This document shows, piece after piece, positions 28,566 to 37,819 of a DNA stretch of 64,000 bases; position 1 is the stretch's first letter, and each line of letters starts with the position of its first letter. Under the pieces are notes generated by a model. It searched no databases. It saw only the letters and a list, made by a program, of their open reading frames with translations, and was not told the DNA's origin. The position numbers and the translations under genes are program-made. The stretch lies in contig VGTH01000017.1 in assembly GCA_016874755.1 (NCBI GenBank), positions 41,906-105,905 on the forward strand, read 5' to 3'. Source of the DNA: Deltaproteobacteria bacterium. GTDB taxonomy: Bacteria > Desulfobacterota > Binatia > UBA9968.

Positions 28566-29569
28566 TCCACTTCCTTGGTCTGCTCGATCACTTCGCCGAG
28601 AATTTTCTCCGCGTTGACGCCCTCGGCGTCAGCTTCCAAATTCAAGATCAAGCGATGGCGCAGGCTCGGCAGCAGCATGATGCGAATATCGTCGAACGAA
28701 ACATTCGGCCGTCCGGCAAACAGCGCGCGCGCTTTGGCCGCGAGGATAGTGCTCTGCAAGCCGCGCGGGCTCGAGCCATACTGAACATATTTTTGCGCCG
28801 CGCCATTGACACCGTTGCCGTTGGACTGCAGCGCGTGGGTTGCCAGCACCAAACGCACCGCGTAGTCCTTAACCACTTCGGCGATGGGCACATCGCGCAC
28901 CCATTGGCGCATTGCCAGAATGGTCGCGCCATCGAGCACTTCGCGCAGCGCCGCCGGCGCCGCCGCCGTGGTCAAGTCGGCGATGCGGCTCAGCTCCTCG
29001 CGACTGGGATATTGCAGCAAGAGTTTGAAAAAGAACCGGTCTACTTGGGCTTCCGGCAGCGGGTAGGTGCCTTCCATTTCGATCGGGTTCTGCGTCGCCA
29101 GCACCATGAAAGGATTTTCCAAGCGATGCACCTTGCCGCCGACGGTGACGCTCTGCTCTTGCATCGCTTCGAGCAAAGCCGACTGGGTCTTCGGCGTCGC
29201 CCGGTTGATCTCGTCGGCCAACACGATATGCGCAAACACCGGCCCGCGCTGGAATTCGAAAACCTTTCGCCCGGAGGGATCGTCGGTCAGTACGTTTGTA
29301 CCGGTGATGTCGGCGGGCATCAGATCGGGCGTGAACTGTACGCGAGAAAAACTCAGGCTAAGAATTTCGCCCAAACTGCGCACCATCAGCGTCTTGCCCA
29401 AACCCGGCACGCCTTCGAGCAAACAATGGCCGCCGCAGACCAGCGCGATAAATACCTGCTCGATCAACTCTTCATGGCCAACGATGACCCGCGCCAGCTC
29501 GGCCTTGACTTGATCGAACGCCGCCCGCGCGCGCTCCATGCGCGATTCGATATCTTGAACGGATTCCAT
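28562..29569 (-). CDS. MoxR family AAA+ ATPase
   Basis: This 335-residue protein starts at MESVQDIESRMERARAAF, with AAGGAGGTCAT directly upstream. The Walker A motif is GVPGLGKT (53-60), Walker B is VLADEINRATP (116-), and the sensor region has LATQNPIEMEGTYPLPEAQ. The C-terminal lid has YGSSPRGLQ. MoxR ATPases act as chaperone-like factors with VWA proteins, often in metal-cofactor insertion or envelope stress. It is co-transcribed with the DUF58 and triple-VWA genes. Confidence 0.95.
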   Translation of the reverse strand: MESVQDIESRMERARAAFDQVKAELARVIVGHEELIEQVFIALVCGGHCLLEGVPGLGKTLMVRSLGEILSLSFSRVQFTPDLMPADITGTNVLTDDPSGRKVFEFQRGPVFAHIVLADEINRATPKTQSALLEAMQEQSVTVGGKVHRLENPFMVLATQNPIEMEGTYPLPEAQVDRFFFKLLLQYPSREELSRIADLTTAAAPAALREVLDGATILAMRQWVRDVPIAEVVKDYAVRLVLATHALQSNGNGVNGAAQKYVQYGSSPRGLQSTILAAKARALFAGRPNVSFDDIRIMLLPSLRHRLILNLEADAEGVNAEKILGEVIEQTKEVE

Positions 29570-29842
29570 ATGACCTCCTTCCCCTATGCCCCACCAGGAG
29601 TGATGGTGTGGTGGAGTATTGTTCCGCGCCCAGCGCTCCTCCACTCCGTTACGCCAATTACTACGCTCACTCGATCGAGGTGAAACCCTGGAGGAGCGAA
29701 GGCATCAGCGCCAAACTTTCGTAACACTGGCCGACTCTTGGCTTTGGCCTTCGACCCTTGCACCGCTCTTCGCAAGGCAGGGTGCGGCGTCGAGGCAATG
29801 CCTTGTTGCCTTCGCTCCGCAAGGGTTTTGCCGCGATCGTTC
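29570..29842. other. 273-base gap inside the moxR operon
   Basis: This is unusually long for an operon where the other junctions are mostly 4-base overlaps. It holds GC-rich partial palindromes such as CCACCAGGAG/TGGTGTGGTGG and no convincing gene. It may contain an internal promoter for moxR or another repeat. Confidence 0.4.
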
Positions 29843-31258
29843 TCACTTCTTTCCTTCGCCCAACGACATGAAGTAATTCCGAATCGTTTCTTTCAGCGCC
29901 TCGGGCACACGCTCGCTGTTGAGATCCTGCTCGGCTTGGCGCCGGTACGAAGCCACGATCTCGTCCTGCGAAAGCGTGCTCTTGCCCGGCGTCGGTTTGC
30001 CTTTGAAGACCACGCCGCTGCTTTCTCCTGCGCCGATGGTGCCTTTGACCTGCGTCGACGGACCCACGGGAAACTGCGGCAGCGATTCTTTATCATCGCT
30101 CTTTTTCCCGGGCTCACTGCCGGGGCGGTTGCTGGGGTTGCGCCCCTTTTCGCCATCTTCGGGATCGCCCGCGCTGCTTTGTTGTTCACGCCCCGGCGCG
30201 CGTGCATTGGCCTCGCCCTGTTGGCTCTGCCCCTGCTTCATCGGCTGTTGAAGAAACTGCTCGGCATCGAGCAACGCGCGGCGATCGAGCTCACCGGCAA
30301 CTTGCTTTTCCATTTTATCGAGCAGTGATTTCATCTCTTTCTGTCCCATCCCGCCGCCGCCCTTTTCTTCTTTGTCGAGCTGGCGTTTGAGCTGGGGCAG
30401 CGCTGCCAAGCGATCGAGCCAGGAACCTTCTTGCTCGCGCGCGCCGGTCCCATCGCCAAATAAATCGCGCGCCGCCTCCAGCTCGGCTTTGAGCTCGCGC
30501 AGGCTTTGCTCGCTCTGCGCGGCGTTCATGGCAGCGTCTTTGGCCGCCTGCTTGCCGGCCGCGGCGATTTTCTGCGCTGCCCCGGCCAGCTCTTTTTTCA
30601 TCTGCGCATCGCTGTTTTGCTTATCGATACCTTGCTGCGCCAGTTTCTCCAGCTCCTTGCCCGCCTGCAGGCTCTCTTTTAGCCCTTCGCTTTTGGCCTT
30701 TTCTTGCAACTCGCGCGCGAAGGCTTTCACCCTGTGCGCCAGCGTCTGCGGCTCGTGCAAGCGAGAACCGGTGGAAGCGGAAACATCTAACCAAACCAAC
30801 AGCAACCAGAGACCCAAAAGCGGTAGGACACTGTAGGCTTGCCAACTCCAGCGCCGTGGGAACGCCAGGCGCGGCTCAAAGGCCGAGAGTTTTTCGCTCG
30901 CCTGCTCGATCACCAACTGCCGCGCCGCTGTGGTTTCCCCGCCCCGCAGTGCTTCCCACGCCGTGACGGCGCGCTCGTCGAGATGCAGCGCTTTGTCCAA
31001 CTGCACCAAGGCTCGGATGCGATCCTGAGCGCGCCAGCGTTGCTTGAAAACCACCAGCGCGCCGAACAAGAGCCCAAAGCCGATGGCGACCCACGGCGAA
31101 AATCCAGCGCCAAAAAGCGCGACTAGAAACAAGATCAGGATCGCCGCCGCCAGCGCGTAGCAGGCAAGCGCCGCCAAATTGAGCTCGAGCCGCTTGCGCT
31201 GTTCCCAGCGCAAAAACGCTTTTAGCGATCGCTCAAGCTTTGGCTCTTGATCGTTCAC
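29843..31258 (-). CDS. DUF4175-like membrane protein with coiled-coil domain
   Basis: This protein of about 471 residues starts at GTG 31258, whose GTGA overlaps the upstream stop. It has two or three N-terminal membrane helices (AAAILILFLVALFGAGFSPW, VAIGFGLLFGALVVF and LPLLGLWLLLVW). A long Ala/Glu/Lys-rich coiled-coil region follows (about 180-340), then a Gly/Ser/Pro-rich, probably disordered stretch. A short conserved helical tail ends the protein (YRRQAEQDLNSERVPEALKE). It resembles the DUF4175-type partners of BatA/MoxR loci. No enzymatic motif is seen. Confidence 0.75.
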   Translation of the reverse strand: MNDQEPKLERSLKAFLRWEQRKRLELNLAALACYALAAAILILFLVALFGAGFSPWVAIGFGLLFGALVVFKQRWRAQDRIRALVQLDKALHLDERAVTAWEALRGGETTAARQLVIEQASEKLSAFEPRLAFPRRWSWQAYSVLPLLGLWLLLVWLDVSASTGSRLHEPQTLAHRVKAFARELQEKAKSEGLKESLQAGKELEKLAQQGIDKQNSDAQMKKELAGAAQKIAAAGKQAAKDAAMNAAQSEQSLRELKAELEAARDLFGDGTGAREQEGSWLDRLAALPQLKRQLDKEEKGGGGMGQKEMKSLLDKMEKQVAGELDRRALLDAEQFLQQPMKQGQSQQGEANARAPGREQQSSAGDPEDGEKGRNPSNRPGSEPGKKSDDKESLPQFPVGPSTQVKGTIGAGESSGVVFKGKPTPGKSTLSQDEIVASYRRQAEQDLNSERVPEALKETIRNYFMSLGEGKK

Positions 31259-31998
31259 GCCAGCTCCCGCCGCAGCGCCCAGCGATGCATGAGCAAACCC
31301 AAAGCGCCGAGCAGCAAATGAAAGCTCAAATGGACCCACGGTGCTGGCAGCCGCCAGCCGAAAACATTCAACGGCACGAGTTCCTGCCGTCCCACATAAG
31401 CCAGCAGAAACGCCACCGGGTTAAGCGGCAAGTAGAATAGGCCGGAGAGCAGCAGCAAGCCAAAGAAGAAACAGCGAACAAAAACCTGGCGGCTTTCGGC
31501 GCGCCGATCCCACAGCACCAGCGCAACTAGGCCCCAGACACCGTACGCGAAGGTGTAGAAAAGCAGCAATGCCAAGGCGCCGCCGACGGTCACCAGCGGC
31601 GTGCGCGCAATCGCGGCGGCCCAGAACAGAAATGGCAGGCACAAACCCAGCGAGCAGAGAACATGCAGACCGAGAAAAGCCAATTGGCCGCGACCGATCG
31701 TCATCGGTGCGAGCTGCTCGTTCATTACCCAATGGCGCAGCGCCTTGAAGCGCCACGGCGCAAACTCCTGATTGGCCACACGCAACGCGAAATAAGCGAC
31801 CAACAACAGCGTTGTCACTGAGGTGATTTTGAACAGCCCCGCCGAACCGGTCCAGGCTTGCACATCGAGCGACGGCAGATAGAGCGACAAAAAATGAATC
31901 GGCGCGAGGATCACCAGCAAATAGAAGTAAACCTGAAAGCCCTGGCCCTCAACGAAAAACACCGCGAGACTCTCGCGCAGCACCGGGTTATTTCTCAT
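31255..31998 (-). CDS. Integral membrane protein of the moxR operon
   Basis: This 247-residue protein has about six hydrophobic helices, including VYFYLLVILAPIHFLSLYL, ITSVTTLLLVAYFALRVA, LGLHVLCSLGLCLPFLFWAA and the C-terminal LLLGALGLLMHRWAL. The topology is reminiscent of ABC-2 permeases, but there is no ATPase partner gene. Overlaps of 4 bases on both sides indicate translational coupling. The function is not recognisable beyond membership of the moxR cluster. Confidence 0.75.
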   Translation of the reverse strand: MRNNPVLRESLAVFFVEGQGFQVYFYLLVILAPIHFLSLYLPSLDVQAWTGSAGLFKITSVTTLLLVAYFALRVANQEFAPWRFKALRHWVMNEQLAPMTIGRGQLAFLGLHVLCSLGLCLPFLFWAAAIARTPLVTVGGALALLLFYTFAYGVWGLVALVLWDRRAESRQVFVRCFFFGLLLLSGLFYLPLNPVAFLLAYVGRQELVPLNVFGWRLPAPWVHLSFHLLLGALGLLMHRWALRRELA

Positions 31999-33974
31999 TC
32001 CTCCTCCACCCTGGCCAGTGGAATGATGGCGCGAAACAGCGCGTACTCCTGCTTGAGAATTTGCGGGTCGTCGATGCGCACGCGCGGCTCGGGGTCTTTG
32101 ATCCAGCCGAAGAACACGGCGGCGCCGCTGCTCCAGCGCGCTTCGTTCTCGCGCGAAAAAAGCGAGCTGTGAAACAGAATGTCGCGGGTCTTGTCAGAGA
32201 AATGCAGGTCGCGAAAGTTGACGCCATCGGTCATGCGCTCGTCTTGTCCCGCCGGCTTCGTTAACGAAAAAGTTTTCGCCAAGCTGGCGCCGCGCTGAAT
32301 CGCGCCAAGAGCGTAGCGCTGTCCCGGCACAAACAGCCAACAGTCGACCAGATCTTTACCGCTTTGATTGTCGATCTTCATCGCCAGTTTGTCGCCCTGC
32401 GCTTCGAACTGCGCGCGCAGCGGCAGCCGCGTCACCGCGCGCATGCGAAACAGCCTATAGTCCCACTCGCGCAGCGGCAAGTGATAGCGGCTGGCGCCGC
32501 TGCCGTCTTGGCGCACAACCACAGCATCGGCCTGCTCGCGCGCGCGCGCCGCCGCCGGCTGCAGGTCGATCCAGCCGCGCTCCGGCTGCAGCTCGTAGCT
32601 GCGGCTCTGGGTCGAGAACAGGGCGATGTTAGATTGCGATTCGACGAAACCTTCGCTGTTTTGCTCGGTCACACTCGACACCAGCAAGACGCCATCGGGA
32701 ATTTTGCCGCCGCGGCTAAAATAGAGGTAGCCGCCCAGCGACGCCGCGGCGATCCAGCCGGCTAGACTCATCACCACAAGCCGCGCCGCCAACTCTTGAC
32801 GCTGCCACAACCAGGTGACCACGCCGAGACCCGCGAAATAAACCGCCAACGCGATGAGCGCTGTGCCAGTTGGCACGTAGCTCGAAATAAACGACGGGTT
32901 GAGAATCAACTGGGTAAAGACCGCGTCATCCCATTGGCTGCGCACCGAAGACTCGTCGCCCGCAGCCGTTCCGACGAGCGATTGGACCAGGCTTGGCAGC
33001 CCCGCCCATCCCGAGAGAGGCGGCCGACCGATATCCAACGCGAAATAAACCACGCTGCCGCGCCCACGGCTTTGCTCGACATGCACCGGCAAACCCTGCG
33101 CTTCGGTGACGACTTTGCCTTGCGTCAACGTGGCGGTTTGCGCCCAAACATCGGCGACCGAGCGCGCCGGCTGATTTTTTTCCGCCGCAGTTGTGTACGT
33201 AATGCGCCGCGCGCCGCTCACTCGCACCGGCAGAAAGCGGCTGAGCGATGCTTCCTGATAAAGCGCGTAGTTCAAGCTGGCGAGTATCACCATGCGCCCG
33301 CCGGCGATCAACCAGGTGTCGAGGGCGTTGAGCTGGGCGCGCGACAGCTCGCGCAGCGACGCATCGTAAATAATCAAATGCGACACGCCGAGCAGCGCCC
33401 GCGCATCGCCCGGCAGCTCGGGCAAGGAGAGCGCCACCAAACGGTTCGTCGCGGCCGCGCCCAAAGCGAGCGACGGCAGCGCGCCGCCATCGCCCACCAA
33501 CAGCATGAGCGGCGTCGGCACGAAGTTGCGGCGCAGGTCCAGCTCGCGCGCCGCATTGCCGGCCGGGCTAGTGAACTTGATCGCCAGCGGCCGGCTGATG
33601 AAATCGGGATCGATGGTAAACTGAACGGTCTTGCGTCCCTGAGAACCAAGAAAAACTTCGCGCCGATGGTCGATCGGATAAAGCGCGCCGCCCCTGGTCG
33701 CGCCGCCCTTCCAAGCACGCACTTCAAGAATGCCCTCGGCGGGACGGCCGTTGTTGCTGAGCTCGATTTCCAGTGGGAAAGGACGGCCGAGCTGAAACAC
33801 GCCGTGGAAACCGACCCGCGCTTCGAGGAAAATATCGGCGCGGCAAAGATCCGGTAGGAAAGCCAAGAAAACCAAAAGGCCGGCAGCATAAAAATACTTG
33901 CCGGCCCATTTCACTGCAATGGTCAGCCAACTCGCGCTCGCTTTGTGCTCAGCCCTGGCGGCTGAAAAGGGCAT
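31995..33974 (-). CDS. Membrane-anchored exported protein of the moxR operon
   Basis: This 659-residue protein has a signal or membrane segment near residues 28-46 (YAAGLLVFLAFLPDLCRADI) and an N-terminal beta-rich domain (VFQLGRPFPLEIELSNNGR). A GATase1-like part follows (MLLVGDGGALPSLAL, LIIYDASLRELSRAQLNALD, WLIAGGRMVILAS). It has two helices near 370-415 and a C-terminal beta domain, a layout seen in uncharacterised proteins of MoxR/BatA loci. It is the first gene of the operon, 42 bases from greA on the other side. Confidence 0.7.
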   Translation of the reverse strand: MPFSAARAEHKASASWLTIAVKWAGKYFYAAGLLVFLAFLPDLCRADIFLEARVGFHGVFQLGRPFPLEIELSNNGRPAEGILEVRAWKGGATRGGALYPIDHRREVFLGSQGRKTVQFTIDPDFISRPLAIKFTSPAGNAARELDLRRNFVPTPLMLLVGDGGALPSLALGAAATNRLVALSLPELPGDARALLGVSHLIIYDASLRELSRAQLNALDTWLIAGGRMVILASLNYALYQEASLSRFLPVRVSGARRITYTTAAEKNQPARSVADVWAQTATLTQGKVVTEAQGLPVHVEQSRGRGSVVYFALDIGRPPLSGWAGLPSLVQSLVGTAAGDESSVRSQWDDAVFTQLILNPSFISSYVPTGTALIALAVYFAGLGVVTWLWQRQELAARLVVMSLAGWIAAASLGGYLYFSRGGKIPDGVLLVSSVTEQNSEGFVESQSNIALFSTQSRSYELQPERGWIDLQPAAARAREQADAVVVRQDGSGASRYHLPLREWDYRLFRMRAVTRLPLRAQFEAQGDKLAMKIDNQSGKDLVDCWLFVPGQRYALGAIQRGASLAKTFSLTKPAGQDERMTDGVNFRDLHFSDKTRDILFHSSLFSRENEARWSSGAAVFFGWIKDPEPRVRIDDPQILKQEYALFRAIIPLARVEEE

Positions 33975-34016
33975 ACGGCCTTTCCAAAGAGGCCCGGCCC
34001 ACGCGCGGCAGCGATC

Positions 34017-34499
34017 TTACTCTACATAGTCGACACTGAGGATATCGAAAGTACGGACGCCCGTGGGAGTGCGGACCTGAACTTCGTCCCCCTCGCTCTT
34101 GCCGATCAAGGCGCGGGCGATGGGAGAGCTGATCGAAATCTTGCCGTTCTTCGGTTCCGCTTCGTGATCGCCGACAATTTTGTATACCACCTTGTCGCCG
34201 GTTGCACCATCTTCCAGCGACACCGTCGCACCAAAGACGACTTTGTCGCCGGAGAGCTTGGTGATATCGATCACCTGCGCGCGCGCGATCTTGTCTTCGC
34301 ACTCGCGGATCTGAAAATCGAGCAGCGACTGCCGTTCTTTGGCGGCGTGAAACTCGGCATTTTCCGAGAGATCGCCGTGACTGCGCGCTTCTTCGATGTC
34401 ACGGATGTTGCGCGGCCGCTCGACGGTTTTTAAACGCTTCAATTCTTCCAACAGGAACTGGTAGCCTTTGGTGGTCATCGGGACGCTTGCGTCAGCCAT
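34017..34499 (-). CDS. greA: Transcription elongation factor GreA
   Basis: This 160-residue protein has the N-terminal coiled coil (TTKGYQFLLEELKRLKTVER, ARSHGDLSENAEFHAAKERQ) with the acidic tip residues that enter the RNA polymerase secondary channel. The FKBP-like C-terminal domain has SPIARALIGKSEGDEVQV. It rescues backtracked polymerase. The start may be Met1 or Met8. It is upstream of, and possibly co-transcribed with, the moxR operon. Confidence 0.95.
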   Translation of the reverse strand: MADASVPMTTKGYQFLLEELKRLKTVERPRNIRDIEEARSHGDLSENAEFHAAKERQSLLDFQIRECEDKIARAQVIDITKLSGDKVVFGATVSLEDGATGDKVVYKIVGDHEAEPKNGKISISSPIARALIGKSEGDEVQVRTPTGVRTFDILSVDYVE

Positions 34500-34599
34500 T
34501 CCTCAACTCTCCTGGACGATAAAAACCAAAGGGGAGGCTCAGCCCCCTCTGGAAACCCATTAACGGATGCACGCCAGGACCGGCGCGCTGATGACAAAA

Positions 34600-34631
34600 T
34601 AAAAACCCCTCGGAATCGCTCCCGAGAGGCC
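34600..34631 (-). terminator. Candidate rho-independent terminator
   Basis: On the minus strand GGCCTCTCGGGAGCGATTCC, then GAGGGG, forms a stem with one mismatch and is followed by TTTTTATTTT. It lies between the acyl-CoA dehydrogenase at 34809 and greA and would end the former transcript. A second small hairpin (TCCCAG/CTGGGA) is at 34648-34673. The rest of the gap contains one coding-like tail (34736-34830, minus, ending DVKIGPPKP) of unknown origin. Confidence 0.7.
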
Positions 34632-34808
34632 TTAAATATTCGGCATCTCCCAGCTGTTCAGTTCTGGGAATATTTTAGCATCGGCTTCGCTTTATGCAAC
34701 CGAAGCCGGCGGGTGACCGCCGGCGGTGCCAAGCTCAAGGTTTTGGGGGTCCGATTTTGACATCGGCGGGATTCGTCTGCTGATTCTCGATCAGCTCACG
34801 GCCGCGCT

Positions 34809-35918
34809 CTAAGCCCGTGGATACAACACATCGACCATGGCGCGCTTGTGATACAACGGCGTGCCCAAGTGCTGATAGAGCGAGTTGGCCAACACGCTAT
34901 GCGCCATCAGCGGGTGCTTGTAGTCAGTCCCCGGACCAGCCCACACCATGTGGGCAAAGTGACAAGTTTGATAGTAGCCTTCGCTGGCGATGGACTTGGC
35001 CTGGTGCGCGCTGGCGCGCGCGTCGATGCCGTTATCGAGCTTCCAAAGAGTTTCATAGGTGGTCCAGCGCGAGCCGTCGAGATGGATCGAGATATCGACG
35101 CAGTGATCCTGCACCCGTTGAAAGCGGCCAATCGGCTGGCCGAAAACAATGCGCGTGCGCGTGTACTCGTTGGTCGTCTCAAAAATCTCCTGGCACGCGC
35201 CGACCTGATAGGCACAGAGCATCGGCAAGGACTTGATCAAAGCGCGGTCGACCACGGCCCAGTCGCCGATCAAATTATTTGCCGCCACCACAACATTTTC
35301 AAAAGTCACTTCCGCCGCCCCAATCATGAAACCGGTGATCGGCTTGACGGTAACGCCAGGAGTATTGCGATCGACCAACGCCAGCGCCACGTCACCCCGC
35401 TCGGTTTTGGCCGCACAGATAAAACTCGTCGCCGCCTCGCCGTCGAAGACAAAGCGCTTTTTGCCGTTGAGGGTAAAGCCACTGGCGGCAGGAGCAAGCC
35501 GTGTCTCTACCGAGCGCGGCCCGAATTGAATCGGATCGTCGGAGATCGCGGGAATAACGATGGAGGTGCCATCGCAGATTTTCGGCAGCAGCGATTTCTT
35601 TTGCGCGTCCGAGCCGCCGGCAAGAACAATCTCCGCCGCCAACACGCCCGAAGAAAAGTACGGCCCCGGCAGCGGCCCACGTCCCAATTCCTCGAAGACG
35701 ACACCGCAATCGGTGTACGCCGTCCCACCGCCGCCAAACTCATCAGGCACGGTCATGCCGAGCCAACCGACTTCCGCCGTCTTTTTGTACAGCTCGGGAA
35801 TAAAAAACTTCTTAGTCCGATACCATTCCGTAACGGTGTAAGACGGCGCCTCGGACTTTATGAAATCCGACGTCACCTTCTTTAACATGTTCTGATCGTC
35901 GTTGAGTTTGAGATCCAT
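34809..35918 (-). CDS. Acyl-CoA dehydrogenase, short subunit type
   Basis: This 369-residue FAD flavoprotein has an N-terminal helical domain (LNDDQNMLKKVTSDFIKSEA), a middle beta domain (TLNGKKRFVFDGEAATSFIC) and a C-terminal bundle with RTRIVFGQPIGRFQRVQDHC. The canonical catalytic Glu region is not obvious. Members of this shape often pair with a longer 400-residue partner in heteromeric dehydrogenases of steroid side-chain or branched acyl-CoA oxidation. Such a partner is encoded 245 bases upstream, so a heteromer is plausible. TAGGAG precedes the ATG. Confidence 0.88.
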   Translation of the reverse strand: MDLKLNDDQNMLKKVTSDFIKSEAPSYTVTEWYRTKKFFIPELYKKTAEVGWLGMTVPDEFGGGGTAYTDCGVVFEELGRGPLPGPYFSSGVLAAEIVLAGGSDAQKKSLLPKICDGTSIVIPAISDDPIQFGPRSVETRLAPAASGFTLNGKKRFVFDGEAATSFICAAKTERGDVALALVDRNTPGVTVKPITGFMIGAAEVTFENVVVAANNLIGDWAVVDRALIKSLPMLCAYQVGACQEIFETTNEYTRTRIVFGQPIGRFQRVQDHCVDISIHLDGSRWTTYETLWKLDNGIDARASAHQAKSIASEGYYQTCHFAHMVWAGPGTDYKHPLMAHSVLANSLYQHLGTPLYHKRAMVDVLYPRA

Positions 35919-35940
35919 GGGGAACTCCTATTTTTAAACC

Positions 35941-36158
35941 GCACAGAACGCCAAGGGGGAAGGGCGGGTTTGAAACCCGCCCCTACCTAGCAATTCTCAT
36001 TGTGTCTTTGCGGTCATTCTCCGAATCCGATTTTTACTTTGCGTTCTTTGCGGTTAACAAATTCCGAATCCGAGCCTCTGATGTTTTGCGCCTTTTGCGC
36101 TTTTTGCGGTTAATTTCTTATCCGAACTTCGTGCCCTTCGCGCCTTCGTGGTGAGTCA
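35941..36158. repeat. Composite dispersed palindromes between two acyl-CoA dehydrogenase genes
   Basis: The region contains GGGCGGGTTTGAAACCCGCC (35962-), CTTTGCGTTCTTTGCGG (36036-), CTTTTTGCGGTTAATTTC and ACTTCGTGCCCTTCGCGCC. The motif TCCGAATCCGA appears twice. These match arms of the CGCAAAG and CACGAAG families elsewhere in the window. There is no gene in the 245-base gap. Confidence 0.7.
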
Positions 36159-36163
36159 TTTTT

Positions 36164-37381
36164 TCACACCGTCGTCGGCGCTGCCTCACCGCCACTCGGC
36201 CGCCCCAAGCCCAATCGCCGCGCGATGATTAACCGATCGGTATCGAGCGTGCCGCCGCCGTGCAGCCAGCCCGGGCCGCTGCGCACGGTGTATTCGAAAT
36301 CGTCCTTCTCATGCACGGTGTCGTCGGGCACCAGCGCTTCGAAGCCGAGAATTTTTTGCACGCGCTCGGAATTGCGCAACCGGACCATGCGCTGCCAATA
36401 GAGATATTGCGGCCCGCCGTAGGGATGCGGATCGCGCACATGGCGATGCCAGAAGTTGCGAAAGCCCATCAGCCGCTGCACGTCGAGATCGTTGATCACC
36501 TCGGCAAGCAGATCCCTGACGTCCTGATCTTCCATCAGGCTCTTGCTGTCGAACTTTGCTTTCTGGCAATGGGCGATCAGCCGTTTGATCAGGGGATTTT
36601 CCTGCACGCTGCCGCCGCCGCCATGCTCCAATTCCAGGTAGCTGTTCGCGACTTTCCAACCGTTGTTCTCGCCGCCGACGAGATTCTTCGCCGGCACGCG
36701 CACGTTGTCGAAGAACACCGCGTTCTTGATGCCCATCATCAAGTGCAAATGTTGAATCTCAATGCCGGGCAAGTTGGCGGGAATGTAGAGCCAGCCCAAG
36801 TTTTCATGGCGCTTGCCGCCCGGGTTGGTGCACACCAGCGTCCAGAGATAGTCCGGCGGCAAATGATGGCCGACGAGAATCTTCTGGCCGTTGACGACAT
36901 AGTGATCGCCGTCGCGAATCGCTTTGGTCAAACAGGTCGCCACGTCGCTGCCGCCCTGCGGCTCGGTCAACACCTGCCAGACCGCTAGCTCGCCGCGCAT
37001 CATCGGCGGCAGAAACTCATCCTTTTGCTCTTCAGTGCCGAACTTCATCAGCGCCGGCGCGACCAAGCGTGCCAGCGTGTAGAACACCGAGCCCAACGGC
37101 AAACCGTATTTGTCGATCTCGGTTTCGAGCACGAACTGGTGATCGAGTGTCATCCCGCCGCCGCCGTATTTCTTAGGATAGGTCGGAAACAGCCAGCCCT
37201 TTGCCCCGAGCTTGCCGGCAAGCCGACGGCGAAATTGATATTCCTCGTCGACTTCGCGCGTCGACCAGATCGCCGACCAGCGCAGATGCTCGCTGCCCTT
37301 CATGTTCTCCGCCAACCACTCGCGCACCTCTTTGCGAAACGGGCTGATCTCCGGGCTGTCGGGGGCTAGATTGAAGTCCAT
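36164..37381 (-). CDS. Acyl-CoA dehydrogenase, long subunit type (paralogue A)
   Basis: This 405-residue protein has an N-terminal helical domain (EISPFRKEVREWLAENMKGS), the flavin/substrate motif TEPQGGSDVATCLTKA, the beta domain (VVNGQKILVGHHLP, NVRVPAKNLVGGENNGW) and the C-terminal bundle. It oxidises an acyl-CoA thioester, electrons probably passing to ETF. It is more than 80 percent identical by eye to the gene at 38522. GAAGGAGAG precedes the ATG. Confidence 0.92.
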   Translation of the reverse strand: MDFNLAPDSPEISPFRKEVREWLAENMKGSEHLRWSAIWSTREVDEEYQFRRRLAGKLGAKGWLFPTYPKKYGGGGMTLDHQFVLETEIDKYGLPLGSVFYTLARLVAPALMKFGTEEQKDEFLPPMMRGELAVWQVLTEPQGGSDVATCLTKAIRDGDHYVVNGQKILVGHHLPPDYLWTLVCTNPGGKRHENLGWLYIPANLPGIEIQHLHLMMGIKNAVFFDNVRVPAKNLVGGENNGWKVANSYLELEHGGGGSVQENPLIKRLIAHCQKAKFDSKSLMEDQDVRDLLAEVINDLDVQRLMGFRNFWHRHVRDPHPYGGPQYLYWQRMVRLRNSERVQKILGFEALVPDDTVHEKDDFEYTVRSGPGWLHGGGTLDTDRLIIARRLGLGRPSGGEAAPTTV

Positions 37382-37477
37382 GGGTAACTCTCCTTCTTAA
37401 CTTCAAGGCGTGACCGCACGATTTCCGTACTACTAAAAGCGCAGGCGAATGTCTAACGAATCGGAACCGGAGAATTT

Positions 37478-37812
37478 CAACCACAAAGGGTCACAAAAAA
37501 GCGGACGAGGAAATTAACCGCAATAGACCCAGAAGGCGCGGATTCGGAATTTGTTAACCGCAAAGAACCCAAGGAACGCAAAGTAAAAATCCGATTCGGA
37601 GAATAACCGCAAGAAGCGCAAAACGAACCAGGGGTCGATGAATCGCCGTCTTTACTACGTCAGAATTCTTCTTTGCGTTCTCTGCGTTCCCTTCGACTTT
37701 GCTCAGGACATGCTTTGCGGTTAGATTCTCCGGGTTCCGAATCCGTCGAAATCCATTTTTGCGACTTTTGCGTTTTTTGCGGCGATTCTTTTCTTTGGTG
37801 GCGGCTCTGCGG
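37478..37812. repeat. Composite CGCAAAG-family palindromes (438-base gap)
   Basis: The gap between the Nudix gene and paralogue A holds at least three overlapping arms: TTAACCGCAAAGAACCCAAG, CTTTGCGTTCTCTGCG, and CTTTTGCGTTTTTTGCGG. Centres such as GGATTCGGAATTTG and GGGTTCCGAATCC lie between them. One TTCGACTTTGCTCAGGACAT piece belongs to the TTCGAC family. I see no gene here. Confidence 0.75.
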
Positions 37813-37819
37813 TTATGAC

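Noticed and set aside
32796..33857. 353-codon plus-strand frame opposite the moxR-operon protein
   Set aside because: Arg/His-rich composition typical of antisense frames in high-GC DNA; no recognisable domain.
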